From: Winogradskyella sp.
GTDB lineage: Bacteria > Bacteroidota > Bacteroidia > Flavobacteriales > Flavobacteriaceae
Length of the DNA stretch: 64,000 nucleotides
Direction: 5' to 3'
Assembly: GCF_028282165.1 (NCBI RefSeq)
Contig: NZ_JANQIM010000043.1
Location: forward strand, 1-64,000
This document shows positions 44,286 through 53,997 of the stretch, in pieces. The translations under genes and the position numbers were made by a program. How positions within the stretch are numbered: position 1 is the first letter of the stretch; each line of letters opens with the position of its first letter. The notes under the pieces are model-generated. The model was not told where the DNA came from, did no database searches, and saw only the letters and a list, made by a program, of their open reading frames with translations.

Positions 44286-45676
44286 TATAGTAAAGCTTTT
44301 GCGATGTTCTCAGAATTTTTATCAATAGGATGAAGCACTATCCTTTTTATCCATTCTTGTCTTTCTTTTGCTATACTTTGGGGTTGATCGATGGCACCAA
44401 GTACAGTTTCCTTAATTGTATCTTTATTATTTATCCAACCTACAGCATCAAACCCTTCCATACTTTTAAAATGCTGGTAGCTATAAATAACCTTTGTGCT
44501 CCAAGTATTATCTTTTTTGGGGTCGTAATTAAGATATAGGCAGGGTTTATTGAATGTTGCAAAATCAACAGCCATAGTAGAACCGAGATTAATTACCAAT
44601 TCACAATGATGAACTAAATTTATTTGCATATTAACATCAATATATTTTGGAAAATATCCTGTCCAACCCGTTTCAGTTTCAATATTCCATTCAGGATCAA
44701 TCGCCACGATAAAATCGTTGTAGGTTCTTAAAACCTCATCATATCTTTCTGAGAAATCTACTGGGCATCTTCTAAAAATAATTTGAATTTCTTGCTTTTC
44801 TGTAACCAATGCTTCAGCTACATCGCTTAAAAATATGTTATCATGGGGCGACGTTAATTTATCATCGCCACTAAAACATATCCATTTTTTTTGAGGGTCA
44901 AGTCCATGTTGCTTGGCAAACACATTGCGTTCTAAGAGACGTTCTTTATCTGAATAAAACTCAAATTGGGGTGTCCCAAGAATCTTTACTTGTTCTTGAG
45001 GGATTTCTGGATAATAATCTTTCATTTCATCCTTCATCCATTGCGACCACACAAAATACTGATCGGTTTTTACATTCAATCTGGCTTTGGGCAGGTTGTC
45101 CCATGAAAAAATTGCCGTGGCTGTTCTGATATTCAAATTCTTAGCTGCAATACAAATTGGCATTAAACCAGCAACACGTTGATGGGTAATAAAAATTGAA
45201 GTCGGTTGTAAAGCTTTTAAATCACTGGTATACTTTTTTATTGACAAGCTTGATGTATTTTCTATGGCCTTTTTTTCATACTTCAAAATTCTAGGGTAAT
45301 TCTTAGTAAGATAATTCCCTAAAATTTGTGCCAAATTGTAAAGCAGCCTTGCTTTGAAACTGTTTTTCTTTATTCTCCAATTTGTACTTAGAATAGTTGG
45401 GTTGTCTTTTAGTTTTGTATTGTGCTTTAATCTCGCATAGGCAACAGCTTCTCTGTATAGACGCGCTATTGTTTGCTCTGGAGTGAGCAGAATTTGCTTG
45501 TACTGAAATTCTAATTTATGGATATCCTTTATTTCGATAAAAGCTTCTATCGGTAAGGGTGACCAGATCGTAATTTTTGAGTTTTCCTTTAAATAGGAAA
45601 TAATCTTGGAATGTAAATAATTCTTTATGCCTACACCATCAGGAAGAATGATAAGAATGTGTTTATCAATAGGCAT
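44285..45676 (-). CDS. GT-B-like putative glycosyltransferase
   Basis: A 463-residue protein without signal peptide, recognised only as GT-B-like. It starts with a Rossmann-like strand (HILIILPDGVGIKNYLH), has a middle nucleotide-binding-type segment (WICFSGDDKLTSPHDNIF) and a late motif CELVINLGSTMAVDFATFNKPCLYLNY, similar in style to CDP-glycerol transferases and sialic-acid-linked transferases. It overlaps neuC by 11 bp and lies next to the nonulosonate genes, making it a candidate for transferring that sugar or one beside it. The family cannot be named from sequence. Confidence 0.6.
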   Translation of the reverse strand: MPIDKHILIILPDGVGIKNYLHSKIISYLKENSKITIWSPLPIEAFIEIKDIHKLEFQYKQILLTPEQTIARLYREAVAYARLKHNTKLKDNPTILSTNWRIKKNSFKARLLYNLAQILGNYLTKNYPRILKYEKKAIENTSSLSIKKYTSDLKALQPTSIFITHQRVAGLMPICIAAKNLNIRTATAIFSWDNLPKARLNVKTDQYFVWSQWMKDEMKDYYPEIPQEQVKILGTPQFEFYSDKERLLERNVFAKQHGLDPQKKWICFSGDDKLTSPHDNIFLSDVAEALVTEKQEIQIIFRRCPVDFSERYDEVLRTYNDFIVAIDPEWNIETETGWTGYFPKYIDVNMQINLVHHCELVINLGSTMAVDFATFNKPCLYLNYDPKKDNTWSTKVIYSYQHFKSMEGFDAVGWINNKDTIKETVLGAIDQPQSIAKERQEWIKRIVLHPIDKNSENIAKALL

Positions 45677-46790
45677 CTCTAAATTGTTTTTGATGATTTA
45701 TATTCCATACCTCTGAGTGCTCTAAACTATCTAGAAACAACTTTGCACTATTACCTGCACCAAAAACCTCTACGATATTTGGTTTTAAGGTATCTAAATC
45801 GCTTATCGTTTTTAGTATATCATTCTTACTTGTGACACAATTTAAAATAGATTCTCCATGTACTCTATTCTGTTGTCGAGTGCCTACATTAACGGTTGGA
45901 ATACCATAATATGGTGCTTCTCTCACACCTGCACTACTATTACCAATTATAAAATCTGAATGTTTTAATAATGTAAGGAAATACTCAAAACGAATTGAAG
46001 GAAATATTTTAAACTTCTCATGACCCTTTAGTTTTTGATAGGCCTTTAAAATATGCTTACTTCCTAAATCATTGTTTGGATAAATCACTACATAATTCTT
46101 CTCACTAGCAATTAAAGCCTCTACAAATTGCTTTGCTTTTGCTTCGATACCATCGTACTCTGTGGTAACAGGATGATACATTGCTAAGGCAAACTGATTG
46201 AATGTTATTTCATAATAATGTTTTACTTCATCGATACTTGGTAAATGCTTAGAAAACATGATGTCTACATCTGGAGATCCGATGGTGAAAATAGAATTTT
46301 CTAGTTCTCCCATTTGCAATAATCGTTTTTTGGCACTTTCGTTAGATGTGTAATGAATATGGCTAAGTTTTGATACGGAATGTCTTATAAGCTCGTCTAT
46401 TGTTCCTGAAATTTCACCACCCTCAATATGGGCTACCAATATATTATTCAAACTACCAACTATGGCTCCTGCCAAAGCTTCTACTCTATCGCCATGAACC
46501 ACGATTAAATCTGGCTTTATGGTTTTTACATAAGCCGAAAAACCTTCAATGGTTTTGGCCAATGTTAAGTCCATTGTAGTTTCATCAGTATGGTTTTTAT
46601 ACTTATAAATGTTTTTGAAGCCACTTCGTTCTACTTCAATGACGGTGTAGCCATAGGCTTCTAGCATATGCATACCGGTTACAAACAAATATGGGTCATA
46701 TTCTGGGTGGTCTTCTATGCTATTGACCAAGGCTTTTATCTTGCCAAAATCTGCTCTGGTTCCTGTTAGAAAGACTATTTTGCGCATCAT
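45666..46790 (-). CDS. neuC: UDP-N-acetylglucosamine 2-epimerase (hydrolysing), NeuC family
   Basis: A 374-residue enzyme that releases ManNAc (or the corresponding amino sugar) from UDP-GlcNAc-type substrate, the first step toward nonulosonic acids. NeuC-type motifs are LTGTRADFGKI, VVHGDRVEALAGA, AHIEGGEISGTIDELIRHSVSKLSH and IGNSSAGVREAP. It lies downstream of neuB with only a methyltransferase gene between, with 1-bp overlaps at the methyltransferase junctions. A legionaminic acid enzyme (LegG-like) would look similar; no complete LegB/LegC set was found nearby. Confidence 0.88.
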   Translation of the reverse strand: MMRKIVFLTGTRADFGKIKALVNSIEDHPEYDPYLFVTGMHMLEAYGYTVIEVERSGFKNIYKYKNHTDETTMDLTLAKTIEGFSAYVKTIKPDLIVVHGDRVEALAGAIVGSLNNILVAHIEGGEISGTIDELIRHSVSKLSHIHYTSNESAKKRLLQMGELENSIFTIGSPDVDIMFSKHLPSIDEVKHYYEITFNQFALAMYHPVTTEYDGIEAKAKQFVEALIASEKNYVVIYPNNDLGSKHILKAYQKLKGHEKFKIFPSIRFEYFLTLLKHSDFIIGNSSAGVREAPYYGIPTVNVGTRQQNRVHGESILNCVTSKNDILKTISDLDTLKPNIVEVFGAGNSAKLFLDSLEHSEVWNINHQKQFRDAY

Positions 46791-47449
46791 TATTTTACGA
46801 TATAAGAAATAGCATTAGAATATGGCAACTTTTTAATCTCTATGTTATTATCAAAAAAGTCGTCAACTGCTTTATTGGTTCCTGCGAATGCGCCGTAATC
46901 ATCCAAAATGATTATCCCTCCTTTTGTAACCTTGGAATAAAGACGTTCTAAAATGTGCTTCGTAGGTTCATATAAATCGACATCAATATGCAAAAGTGAG
47001 ATTTTCAGTTGTGGATTTTTACTTATATAGTCATCTAAAGTTTTTAGAATATCTCCTTTTATAATCTCAATATTTTTTTGAAGTCCTTGCTTTTCTAAAA
47101 GCTCGTTTATTTCTTCGAAGGAAATACTCTGGCCACCTTTGGTTTCTTTCACAAAAGCATCCCGTTTAAGCTTATCCGCTTCAAACGTCGCTTCTGGGAA
47201 ATCATCAAAGACATCGAACCCAATTATTTTTCTGCTATTTGTTTGCTCAAGGAGGTCTCTAAATTTAATCCATCTAAAGAAAGAATTACCCTTAAATATT
47301 CCGAACTCTACTATTTCGCCTCTAACATTAGAGGTTCGTTTAAAGAATTCTAAATGCGAAATAAACTTGCTAAACCTTGATGGATCAGCGGTTGCATAAA
47401 AACCATTTTCGTAATTGAACCGTTTTTCTAAATCGTAAAATCTATCCAT
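46790..47449 (-). CDS. TylF/MycF-type SAM-dependent methyltransferase
   Basis: A 219-residue class I methyltransferase of the macrocin O-methyltransferase type. The motifs are GEIVEFGIFKGNSF (SAM-binding loop), IIGFDVFDDFPE, LLHIDVDLYEPT and GIIILDDYGAFAG (metal and catalytic Asp region). It is wedged between neuB and neuC with 1-bp overlaps on both sides, so it is translated with the nonulosonate pathway. An O-methylated nonulosonate or a methylated neighbouring sugar is implied; this is inference. Confidence 0.85.
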   Translation of the reverse strand: MDRFYDLEKRFNYENGFYATADPSRFSKFISHLEFFKRTSNVRGEIVEFGIFKGNSFFRWIKFRDLLEQTNSRKIIGFDVFDDFPEATFEADKLKRDAFVKETKGGQSISFEEINELLEKQGLQKNIEIIKGDILKTLDDYISKNPQLKISLLHIDVDLYEPTKHILERLYSKVTKGGIIILDDYGAFAGTNKAVDDFFDNNIEIKKLPYSNAISYIVK

Positions 47450-48495
47450 TATTCAAAATCACTGTAATCTAAATGTTCACCTTCTTCAATGTCTCTAATT
47501 GCTTTTTTACCAATGACATCGTTAAAATATTCTGCTAATATTTTTCCAGTTCCTGGTCGCTTAACCCAAATATTTTCTTCTGTTAATAGTTCCCCTTTTA
47601 CTACTGGTTTTACCGTGCACACCGTTGCAAAAGCAAAATCTATGGTCACTTTTTCCTCTTTTGCAGGTTGCTTTGTCCCACCTCTCATGGACCAAATCTC
47701 TTTACTTCCTGTGATAAGGTTTTTACATTCTTGTTCGTCCATACTACAGACTATATCTGGCCCTTGCCTATCCATATGATCAGTAAAATGGCGTTCTAGG
47801 ATTGATGCTCCCAATGCCACGGCACCTAAGCAAGCATTGTTATTTAGGGTATGGTCACTTAAGCCAAATACATAATCTGGAAATGCTCGGTGCAACTCCA
47901 TCATGGCACCATATCGTACCAAGTGTGATGGTGTGGGGTATAAATTTGTAGTGTGCAATACGGCCACTGGTACTTTATACTTATCAAATACAGCAACCGC
48001 TTTTTGAACACTTTCTATTGTATTCATTCCGGTACTTAAGATGACTGGTTTTCCGAATTTTGCAATGTGCTCTAAAAGCGGATAGTTGTTACATTCACCA
48101 GATCCTATTTTATAGGCTTGAATATCGAACTTCTTTAATCGCTCTGCGGCAGCTCTGGAAAAAGGTGTGGAAATAAATATCATACCTTTAGACTCGACAT
48201 AATTCTTAAGCTCTAATTCATCAGCTTCATTAAGTGCACATCTCTCCATAATTTCATAAATGGACACATCTGCATTTCCTGGAATCACTTTCTTAGCTGC
48301 TTTGCTCATTTCATCTTCTACAATATGGGTTTGATGCTTTACTACTTCTGCTCCTGCCCTGTAAGCTGCATCGACCATTTGCTTTGCAACCCCTAAAGAT
48401 CCTTCATGATTAATCCCAATTTCTGCTATAACTAAGGGTGGATAATCGCTTCCTATTTTGCGACCAGATATTTCAATAAATGGATTACTCTTCAT
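47449..48495 (-). CDS. neuB: N-acetylneuraminate synthase family protein (NeuB)
   Basis: A 348-residue enzyme that condenses ManNAc-type sugar with phosphoenolpyruvate to make a nonulosonic acid. It has a TIM-barrel NeuB domain starting [22 protein letters not shown], with [26 protein letters not shown] and [27 protein letters not shown]-terminal antifreeze-like SAF domain contains [10 protein letters not shown]. The three NeuB/LegI/PseI subfamilies cannot be separated by eye with certainty. Coupled by overlaps to neuA upstream and the methyltransferase downstream. Confidence 0.9.
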   Translation of the reverse strand: MKSNPFIEISGRKIGSDYPPLVIAEIGINHEGSLGVAKQMVDAAYRAGAEVVKHQTHIVEDEMSKAAKKVIPGNADVSIYEIMERCALNEADELELKNYVESKGMIFISTPFSRAAAERLKKFDIQAYKIGSGECNNYPLLEHIAKFGKPVILSTGMNTIESVQKAVAVFDKYKVPVAVLHTTNLYPTPSHLVRYGAMMELHRAFPDYVFGLSDHTLNNNACLGAVALGASILERHFTDHMDRQGPDIVCSMDEQECKNLITGSKEIWSMRGGTKQPAKEEKVTIDFAFATVCTVKPVVKGELLTEENIWVKRPGTGKILAEYFNDVIGKKAIRDIEEGEHLDYSDFE

Positions 48496-49156
48496 TATAT
48501 TTTTTTAAAATGTAGTTTGCATATTCAAGGTCGTCATAAGTATCAATGTCTATCTCTGCAAATTTATGATTTACGATAAATGGATAGGAGGTTTCATCAA
48601 ATATTATATCCTTTTTTATTAACGCTACATTGGTGATATATATAAGTCCGTTTTCATAGTACAAAGGCTCTAAGTCTTGACTTCGCTGACCAAACTTGTA
48701 ATTAAAAGGTAAAAACTTATCATTTTTGATTTTTCCTAATTTTTTGTAATCCCGACTTACGGTAAACAAACTACTTAGATTGTTTTCAGAATAGATTTTA
48801 TAAACGTCTTCTAATAATTTTTTTGGCCGTAGTGGGTTGGTAGGTTGAAGTAAGATCATGGTCTCAATCTTCTCCTCAATGTTGTCTAATGCATGTTTCA
48901 ATACCGAAATAGTAGGTACTAAATCGCCACTCAATACTTCTGGCCTATCAATGACCTTTGCACCAAAGTCTATTGCTGCTTTTTTTATGTCTCGATCATC
49001 TGTTGAAACATAAATATCTTCTACAATATGGAAATTCCTTTTCGCATAGTTTATAGAATGTGCAATTAAAGGTAAATCGCCAAAACCTATAATATTTTTA
49101 TTGGGTATTCGTTTAGAACCGCCTCTAGCTGGTATGATGGCTATTGTTTTGCCCAT
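48485..49156 (-). CDS. neuA: CMP-nonulosonate (acylneuraminate) cytidylyltransferase (NeuA)
   Basis: A 223-residue GT-A-like nucleotidyltransferase that activates nonulosonic acid with CTP. N-terminal signature [18 protein letters not shown], then [33 protein letters not shown] and the C-terminal [13 protein letters not shown]. It overlaps neuB by 11 bp and follows a glycosyltransferase directly. It should supply the CMP-sugar for a sialyltransferase-like enzyme in this locus. Confidence 0.92.
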   Translation of the reverse strand: MGKTIAIIPARGGSKRIPNKNIIGFGDLPLIAHSINYAKRNFHIVEDIYVSTDDRDIKKAAIDFGAKVIDRPEVLSGDLVPTISVLKHALDNIEEKIETMILLQPTNPLRPKKLLEDVYKIYSENNLSSLFTVSRDYKKLGKIKNDKFLPFNYKFGQRSQDLEPLYYENGLIYITNVALIKKDIIFDETSYPFIVNHKFAEIDIDTYDDLEYANYILKKYNEE

Positions 49157-50146
49157 TTACTTATTGCCATGAATTAAATTGAACAGTCTATGTGTCAACC
49201 GCTTTTTAAATTTATACCACATAAGAGATGGTGCTTTGGGCTTAAATTTAGGAAGCTGAAATCTATCTGTGGCTAAGTCATTATTAGCTAAGGTATTATT
49301 CTTTTGCACTTCTTTCATCCAATCTTCTACAGTATTGCCCATATGAAACGCATAGTTATGATATGTGGCTAATCTCATACCACCAGAATAATTTATCGGT
49401 TGATCACAGTACAAGTATTCTGAATGGTTACCTACTAAAGTTAACGAAGGCTCTTTAGGAACAGTACTAAAAAACAGTTCCCGCCTCATACTTAAAATCT
49501 GATGACCACTGCCAACAATAGCTTTTACCCCATTTGATTTGATTACCGCCCATTTTAGATTTTTATCGGTCTCTAGATCCCAATGAAAACTTTCTAAATA
49601 CTTATTATGCGCATCATGATTTTCTGGAATGGCCTTATAGTTAAATTTCACCTTACCTGATAAAATCTTTGCTAATGTAGATGAGGTCTCATAATTCTTA
49701 AAGTTTCTACATGGGATTGGCGATACTGAAGCAACACCCTTAATGTTACTAAATATGTCTTCTACATGCTTTTGCCATCCTTGCTGAAACAATATATCAA
49801 CGTCCGAAATTGTAATAATTGGCTCTCTACTTGCTCTGGCTGCACCAATTAGTGCATCTATTTTTCCAATGTTTTCTTTATGATGAATTACAGTATCTAT
49901 GACATTTTCCTTGAGTTTTGATTGTAGATACGTGTTCACCTCATCGCAGGATGCGTTATTAACTACTGTTATTGCGCAATTGGCGTTGGTTGTTGCTATG
50001 GCCGACTCCAAGCAGAGTTTAAACACTTCTAAAATATTCTCATAATAACCATCTAATGAAGGGATAAAAACTACAATTATTAACCTGTGCTGGTGTTTTA
50101 ATTGAATCTTTTTCGACTGCTTTTGAGGATTCATTCCCACTCTCAT
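49157..50146 (-). CDS. Glycosyltransferase family 2-like protein
   Basis: A 329-residue GT-A-type protein. The N-terminal part shows the family strand VVFIPSLDGYYENILEVFKLCLESAI, VVNNASCDE and a DVD acidic motif in ITISDVDILFQQGW for metal-nucleotide binding. The C-terminal 80 residues are basic. No membrane segments. Its stop abuts the neuA start. The Met at residue 5 is an alternative start. Sugar specificity unknown. Confidence 0.75.
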   Translation of the reverse strand: MRVGMNPQKQSKKIQLKHQHRLIIVVFIPSLDGYYENILEVFKLCLESAIATTNANCAITVVNNASCDEVNTYLQSKLKENVIDTVIHHKENIGKIDALIGAARASREPIITISDVDILFQQGWQKHVEDIFSNIKGVASVSPIPCRNFKNYETSSTLAKILSGKVKFNYKAIPENHDAHNKYLESFHWDLETDKNLKWAVIKSNGVKAIVGSGHQILSMRRELFFSTVPKEPSLTLVGNHSEYLYCDQPINYSGGMRLATYHNYAFHMGNTVEDWMKEVQKNNTLANNDLATDRFQLPKFKPKAPSLMWYKFKKRLTHRLFNLIHGNK

Positions 50147-50161
50147 AACTCAGAACTAACT

Positions 50162-51325
50162 TTATGTTTTAGCCAAGCTAAAAATAGTCTTTTTGTATTG
50201 ACTTTCAATAATACTTTGAGCATAATTTGACAGGTATACCTCTCTGTTCTGTTGTGCAATGTTCTTTACTTCGTCAGGCGTTAACTCCTTTATTTTATTA
50301 AGTACATCCGTAAGTGTATTGGCATCATTGATATCAAACCAAAATTGGTTTGTTGCTCCTTTTAGTCTATAAGGCATGGCACCTACTTTGGTAGAAACAA
50401 CGAGTCTTGCAGATGCCATAGCTTCCAATGCTACCAAAGGCCCTGATTCTTCATGTGATGGTATTATGATAGCATCTGTACCTTTAATAAAATCAACAAT
50501 ATTATCTTGACTTTGATAGCCTAACAAATGAATATGTGGTAACGTTTTAATTATATCACTTATCTCGTTAAATAACGGTCCATCACCAATAATCTTAAGC
50601 TGCAAAGGAATCTTTAAGTCTTTGTAATGATTAACCAATTCTAATATGCCTTTTTCTTTTGATAGTCTTCCGATATATAACAAAGTATCGCACTTAGTTG
50701 TCGGTTTTATTTGAAGCATTTGCTTTTCCTTGAAGGTACACTGATCTATAATTGTGTAATTATGATTTGACAATTCTCCAAGTCTAGATGCATTAGATTC
50801 GGAATGATGAATAAACAGTGTTATTTTTTCTAACCATATTTTTTCATTAGCACTAATCGACGGAATGGTACTAGAAGTTCTCATCACTGTCGGAATGCCC
50901 AGAACAGAAGCATAATCTGTAATCTCTTTTACATAAGCACTACTCACTTGGGCGCAAAAAATGACTACGTCTGACTTTTCCACAAAATCTTTTAAGGTGT
51001 TGACAGCATATGTATGATAACCTGTCTTTTTTGCCAATGCATTAGACACATAACTTAAACGTGGTTTTTTCTTTTTAGATTTTATGTAGGCCAACCAAGT
51101 TAAACATCGAAACCACAAACTCCTGTTATAAATAATCTGGTTTAAATGCATAGCATTGTTACGAGAAACAAAATCGAATAACTGTGATTTTCCAGTAAAG
51201 TTTATGGTGGATACAATATTAACCTCAGATTCATCATTGCACAAAGCTCTTGCTATAAAGCCCGTTTCTAATTCTCGCCCTCCTATATCTCCTATTGGCC
51301 CTAAAATCAGAACTTTATATTTCAT
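50162..51325 (-). CDS. Glycosyltransferase family 4 protein
   Basis: A 387-residue GT4 enzyme with start YKVLILGPIGDIGGRELETGFIARAL (acceptor-domain loop), TLLYIGRLSKEKGILELVNHYKDL in the linker region, and donor signature IIPSHEESGPLVALEAMASARLVVSTKVGAMPY. Sugar specificity unknown. It lies 15 bp upstream of the previous GT2 gene in the same unit. Confidence 0.9.
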   Translation of the reverse strand: MKYKVLILGPIGDIGGRELETGFIARALCNDESEVNIVSTINFTGKSQLFDFVSRNNAMHLNQIIYNRSLWFRCLTWLAYIKSKKKKPRLSYVSNALAKKTGYHTYAVNTLKDFVEKSDVVIFCAQVSSAYVKEITDYASVLGIPTVMRTSSTIPSISANEKIWLEKITLFIHHSESNASRLGELSNHNYTIIDQCTFKEKQMLQIKPTTKCDTLLYIGRLSKEKGILELVNHYKDLKIPLQLKIIGDGPLFNEISDIIKTLPHIHLLGYQSQDNIVDFIKGTDAIIIPSHEESGPLVALEAMASARLVVSTKVGAMPYRLKGATNQFWFDINDANTLTDVLNKIKELTPDEVKNIAQQNREVYLSNYAQSIIESQYKKTIFSLAKT

Positions 51326-51374
51326 TCTCGATTGGTTAATATCTTAAACATATCAAATCTACACTTTGTCAACA

Positions 51375-52289
51375 TTATTTTATAAATGTTTTAGCTAATG
51401 TCAAATAGTGTTTTGGCGATTGTCTATAGAAGCCTTTAAGACTCAATAACTTTCTAAAATATTTAAATTTTTCTCTAAACGACAAGTTCCCTCTACTATT
51501 ATTGAGAAAAAAAACAACTTGGCCTAGCAATATCTTTTTTATTTCATCTCTAACACTTTTACTAAAAGGTAAGTATTTGGCTTCGATTTCTAACTCGTTG
51601 ATTCTCTTTATACTATATTGTCGTTTTTTATAATTAAATGACACTCCACTTTCGTGAATTCTATATGCCGACATCACTTTATCAATGAATGCGCCTTTAC
51701 CTTTAGACAAAAGCATACAGAAGAGCATAAAATCGCAATGGCTATGATTTAAAGCGGGAAGCTTGTATTCGCTTCTATACACAATACTTGCCGTTGGCAC
51801 GGTAGCTACACTAAAAAAAGTACCCTCGTCAATGATCGTTTCGTTATTCTCAAAATTAGGATAAGTATCTGACTCATCAATTTCATAATTCTTAATCCTA
51901 AAAGCTTTATGGAAAGAAAAAGAGCACTTCTTGTTTTGTTCTAAAACATTGACTTGGGTTTGCAACTTGGTTGTATCTACCCAAAAATCATCTCCATCTA
52001 AAAGTGCTATATACTTTCCTTCACACCTGTTCAAAGCACCAGTAAAGTTTTTAACCATTCCGATGTTTGTAGCATTATTCATATAGTTTACTTCAATATT
52101 GGAGGGCAAGTTTTCAATGCTTTCTTTTATAATTCGGTCGGTGCTGTCTGTAGATTTATCATTAGATATTACCAATTGAATATTAAAACTACATTCCTGA
52201 TCCAAAACACTTTGTATAGCCTTTGCAATGTATTTTTCATGATTATAAGTAATCATACATACACTAACCATTATATTTTCTGCGTGCAT
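51375..52289 (-). CDS. Glycosyltransferase family 2 protein
   Basis: A 304-residue GT2 enzyme of the WfgS/WfeV-like style: N-terminal VSVCMITYNHEKYIAKAIQSVLDQ, ISNDKSTDSTD, and the acidic metal site LLDGDDFWVD. The C-terminal third is helical and basic. It overlaps the NeuD-like gene by 1 bp. Sugar specificity unknown. Confidence 0.9.
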   Translation of the reverse strand: MHAENIMVSVCMITYNHEKYIAKAIQSVLDQECSFNIQLVISNDKSTDSTDRIIKESIENLPSNIEVNYMNNATNIGMVKNFTGALNRCEGKYIALLDGDDFWVDTTKLQTQVNVLEQNKKCSFSFHKAFRIKNYEIDESDTYPNFENNETIIDEGTFFSVATVPTASIVYRSEYKLPALNHSHCDFMLFCMLLSKGKGAFIDKVMSAYRIHESGVSFNYKKRQYSIKRINELEIEAKYLPFSKSVRDEIKKILLGQVVFFLNNSRGNLSFREKFKYFRKLLSLKGFYRQSPKHYLTLAKTFIK

Positions 52290-52924
52290 TATTGAAAGGT
52301 CTTTTTAACAATAGCAGGTACTCCTGCTACCATACAATTATCAGGAATATGTTTTGTTACTACTGCACCTGCAGCTACTACAACATTATTTCCAACTTCT
52401 ACTTTTGGTAATATTGTCGCATTAGTGCCTATTGAAGTATTATGGCCAATCTTACAATTTCCTGAAATATGAACACCAGGGGATAGCTCTACAAACTCTC
52501 CTAAAATTGAATCATGACCAATTGTACAATTCAAATTAATTAAGCTTCCCTTTCCAATAGATATATCATTTGTTATTATAGTTCCAGACATTACTAAAGT
52601 CCCTTCCCCTACCTCGACCCCATAGTTACCTAACCTAGCATCGTTACTTACTAATGCTGTAAAAACACCTCCAAGTTCTATAAATATTTCGCTTAACATT
52701 CTTCGATGATTCGGATTCCCAATTCCCATTGTAAATCTTTTATCTACAGTCTGGAAATATTCTTGTGCTTGCGAGTGGTTCTTTAAAACGGGGAATGTAT
52801 TGTAAAGCTTACCGTACACATCGTCATTAACATCGTCATAGAACGCTAGGTTTTCCAAATCGTCCTTTTCATGGCATACTTGCAAAACTTCTTTTGCAAA
52901 ACCTTTTGCTCCAATTATCAGCAT
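52289..52924 (-). CDS. NeuD/PglD-family sugar acyltransferase
   Basis: A 211-residue acetyltransferase with an N-terminal Rossmann-like sugar-nucleotide pocket (LIIGAKGFAKEVLQV) and a C-terminal left-handed beta-helix of hexapeptide repeats (IGKGSLINLNCTIGHDSILGEF...IGTNATILPKVEVGNNVVV) ending in CMVAGVPAIVKK. Relatives are NeuD (sialic acid O-acetyltransferase) and PglD/PerB (amino-sugar N-acetyltransferase). It overlaps the upstream aminotransferase by 7 bp, so N-acetylation of that enzyme's product is the best guess; a NeuD role on the nonulosonate is possible. Confidence 0.82.
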   Translation of the reverse strand: MLIIGAKGFAKEVLQVCHEKDDLENLAFYDDVNDDVYGKLYNTFPVLKNHSQAQEYFQTVDKRFTMGIGNPNHRRMLSEIFIELGGVFTALVSNDARLGNYGVEVGEGTLVMSGTIITNDISIGKGSLINLNCTIGHDSILGEFVELSPGVHISGNCKIGHNTSIGTNATILPKVEVGNNVVVAAGAVVTKHIPDNCMVAGVPAIVKKTFQ

Positions 52925-53997
52925 ATTACACTTTTTATAATTCTTATTATTTTATCAACAGCACTCATCTCTAAATCATGATACAATGGCAAGCAAATTA
53001 TTGATTTTGAAATTCGCGAAGCTATCGGGAGCTCACAGTCGTCAACATAAGGCAATGTATCTAAAGATGGGTAAAAATACCGTCTGGGGTATATTTGTAC
53101 TTCATTTAGTCTACCAATAACTTTATCTAAAATCGCTTCATTTTTAAGTACAATTGGATAGTAACTAAAATTCCAGTCTGTATGGGGTCTGATTTTTATT
53201 AATTGTAAGGGTATATTGCTAAAAGCCTGATCATATATCTCCACTATTTTTTGTCTATTTGCAATTACTCTTGGCATATGTGGCAAAACCGCTAAGCCCA
53301 TTGCCGCTTGCAACTCAGATATTTTACCATTTATACCTAAGCCATAGAAAGCCAATTGACCGTCATGTCCAAAATTATGACTATAAAAAATTTGATGCTG
53401 TAAATCTTTATCTTTTGTGAAAACCGCACCACCTTCTCCTGTATGAAAAATTTTAGTCGCATGAAAACTGCAAGTACTAATATCTCCATATTCAAATACA
53501 CTTTTGCGGTTATATTTTACATCAAAGCAGTGTGCCGCATCATAGATGACTTTTAATTTATACTTTTTGGCAATTTTTTCTATGACTTCTATATAGCATG
53601 GGTTTCCAAAAACATGGGTTGCTAAAATTGCGGTGGTTTTACTTGTGATTTTAGCCTCTATTTTAGTCTCATCTATGGTTAAATACTCAGGATGAATATC
53701 TACAAAAACTGGTGTGCAATTTTCCCATACTATCGAAGATGTGGTAGCTACATAACTAAAAGGCGTTGTAATTATCTCGCCACCTTTTCCCAATAATTTT
53801 AAAGCAATTTGAATGGGAACCGTACCGTTATTGGTTACCAAAATATGTTGAACCTCTAAATAGGTCTTAAGCTTTTCCTCTAATTCTAAAACTAATTCTC
53901 CTCGATTTGTAAGCCACTCGTTGGCCCAAATACGTCTTAATTGGTCTTGATATTCCTCTATTGGAGGGAAAAAGGATTTTGTTACGTTTATCGCCAC
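52918..53997 (-). CDS. DegT/DnrJ/EryC1-family sugar aminotransferase
   Basis: A 359-residue PLP enzyme that aminates a keto-sugar nucleotide. It has the segment EIITTPFSYVATTSSIVWENCTPVFVD, the Asp of VIYDAAHCFDVKY and the PLP-binding Lys182 in CSFHATKIFHTGEGG. The start is GTG at 53997, overlapping the upstream GT2 by 10 bp; no ATG lies in range. It pairs with a PglD-like acetyltransferase, the usual grouping for an N-acetylated amino-deoxy sugar. No matching dehydratase is visible in the window. Confidence 0.88.
   Translation of the reverse strand: MAINVTKSFFPPIEEYQDQLRRIWANEWLTNRGELVLELEEKLKTYLEVQHILVTNNGTVPIQIALKLLGKGGEIITTPFSYVATTSSIVWENCTPVFVDIHPEYLTIDETKIEAKITSKTTAILATHVFGNPCYIEVIEKIAKKYKLKVIYDAAHCFDVKYNRKSVFEYGDISTCSFHATKIFHTGEGGAVFTKDKDLQHQIFYSHNFGHDGQLAFYGLGINGKISELQAAMGLAVLPHMPRVIANRQKIVEIYDQAFSNIPLQLIKIRPHTDWNFSYYPIVLKNEAILDKVIGRLNEVQIYPRRYFYPSLDTLPYVDDCELPIASRISKSIICLPLYHDLEMSAVDKIIRIIKSVIC

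Noticed and set aside
45666..49156. Legionaminic or pseudaminic acid pathway
   Set aside because: Needs a dedicated dehydratase, aminotransferase and acetyltransferase adjacent to the synthase; only scattered candidates exist, so the generic nonulosonate (sialic-type) call is safer.
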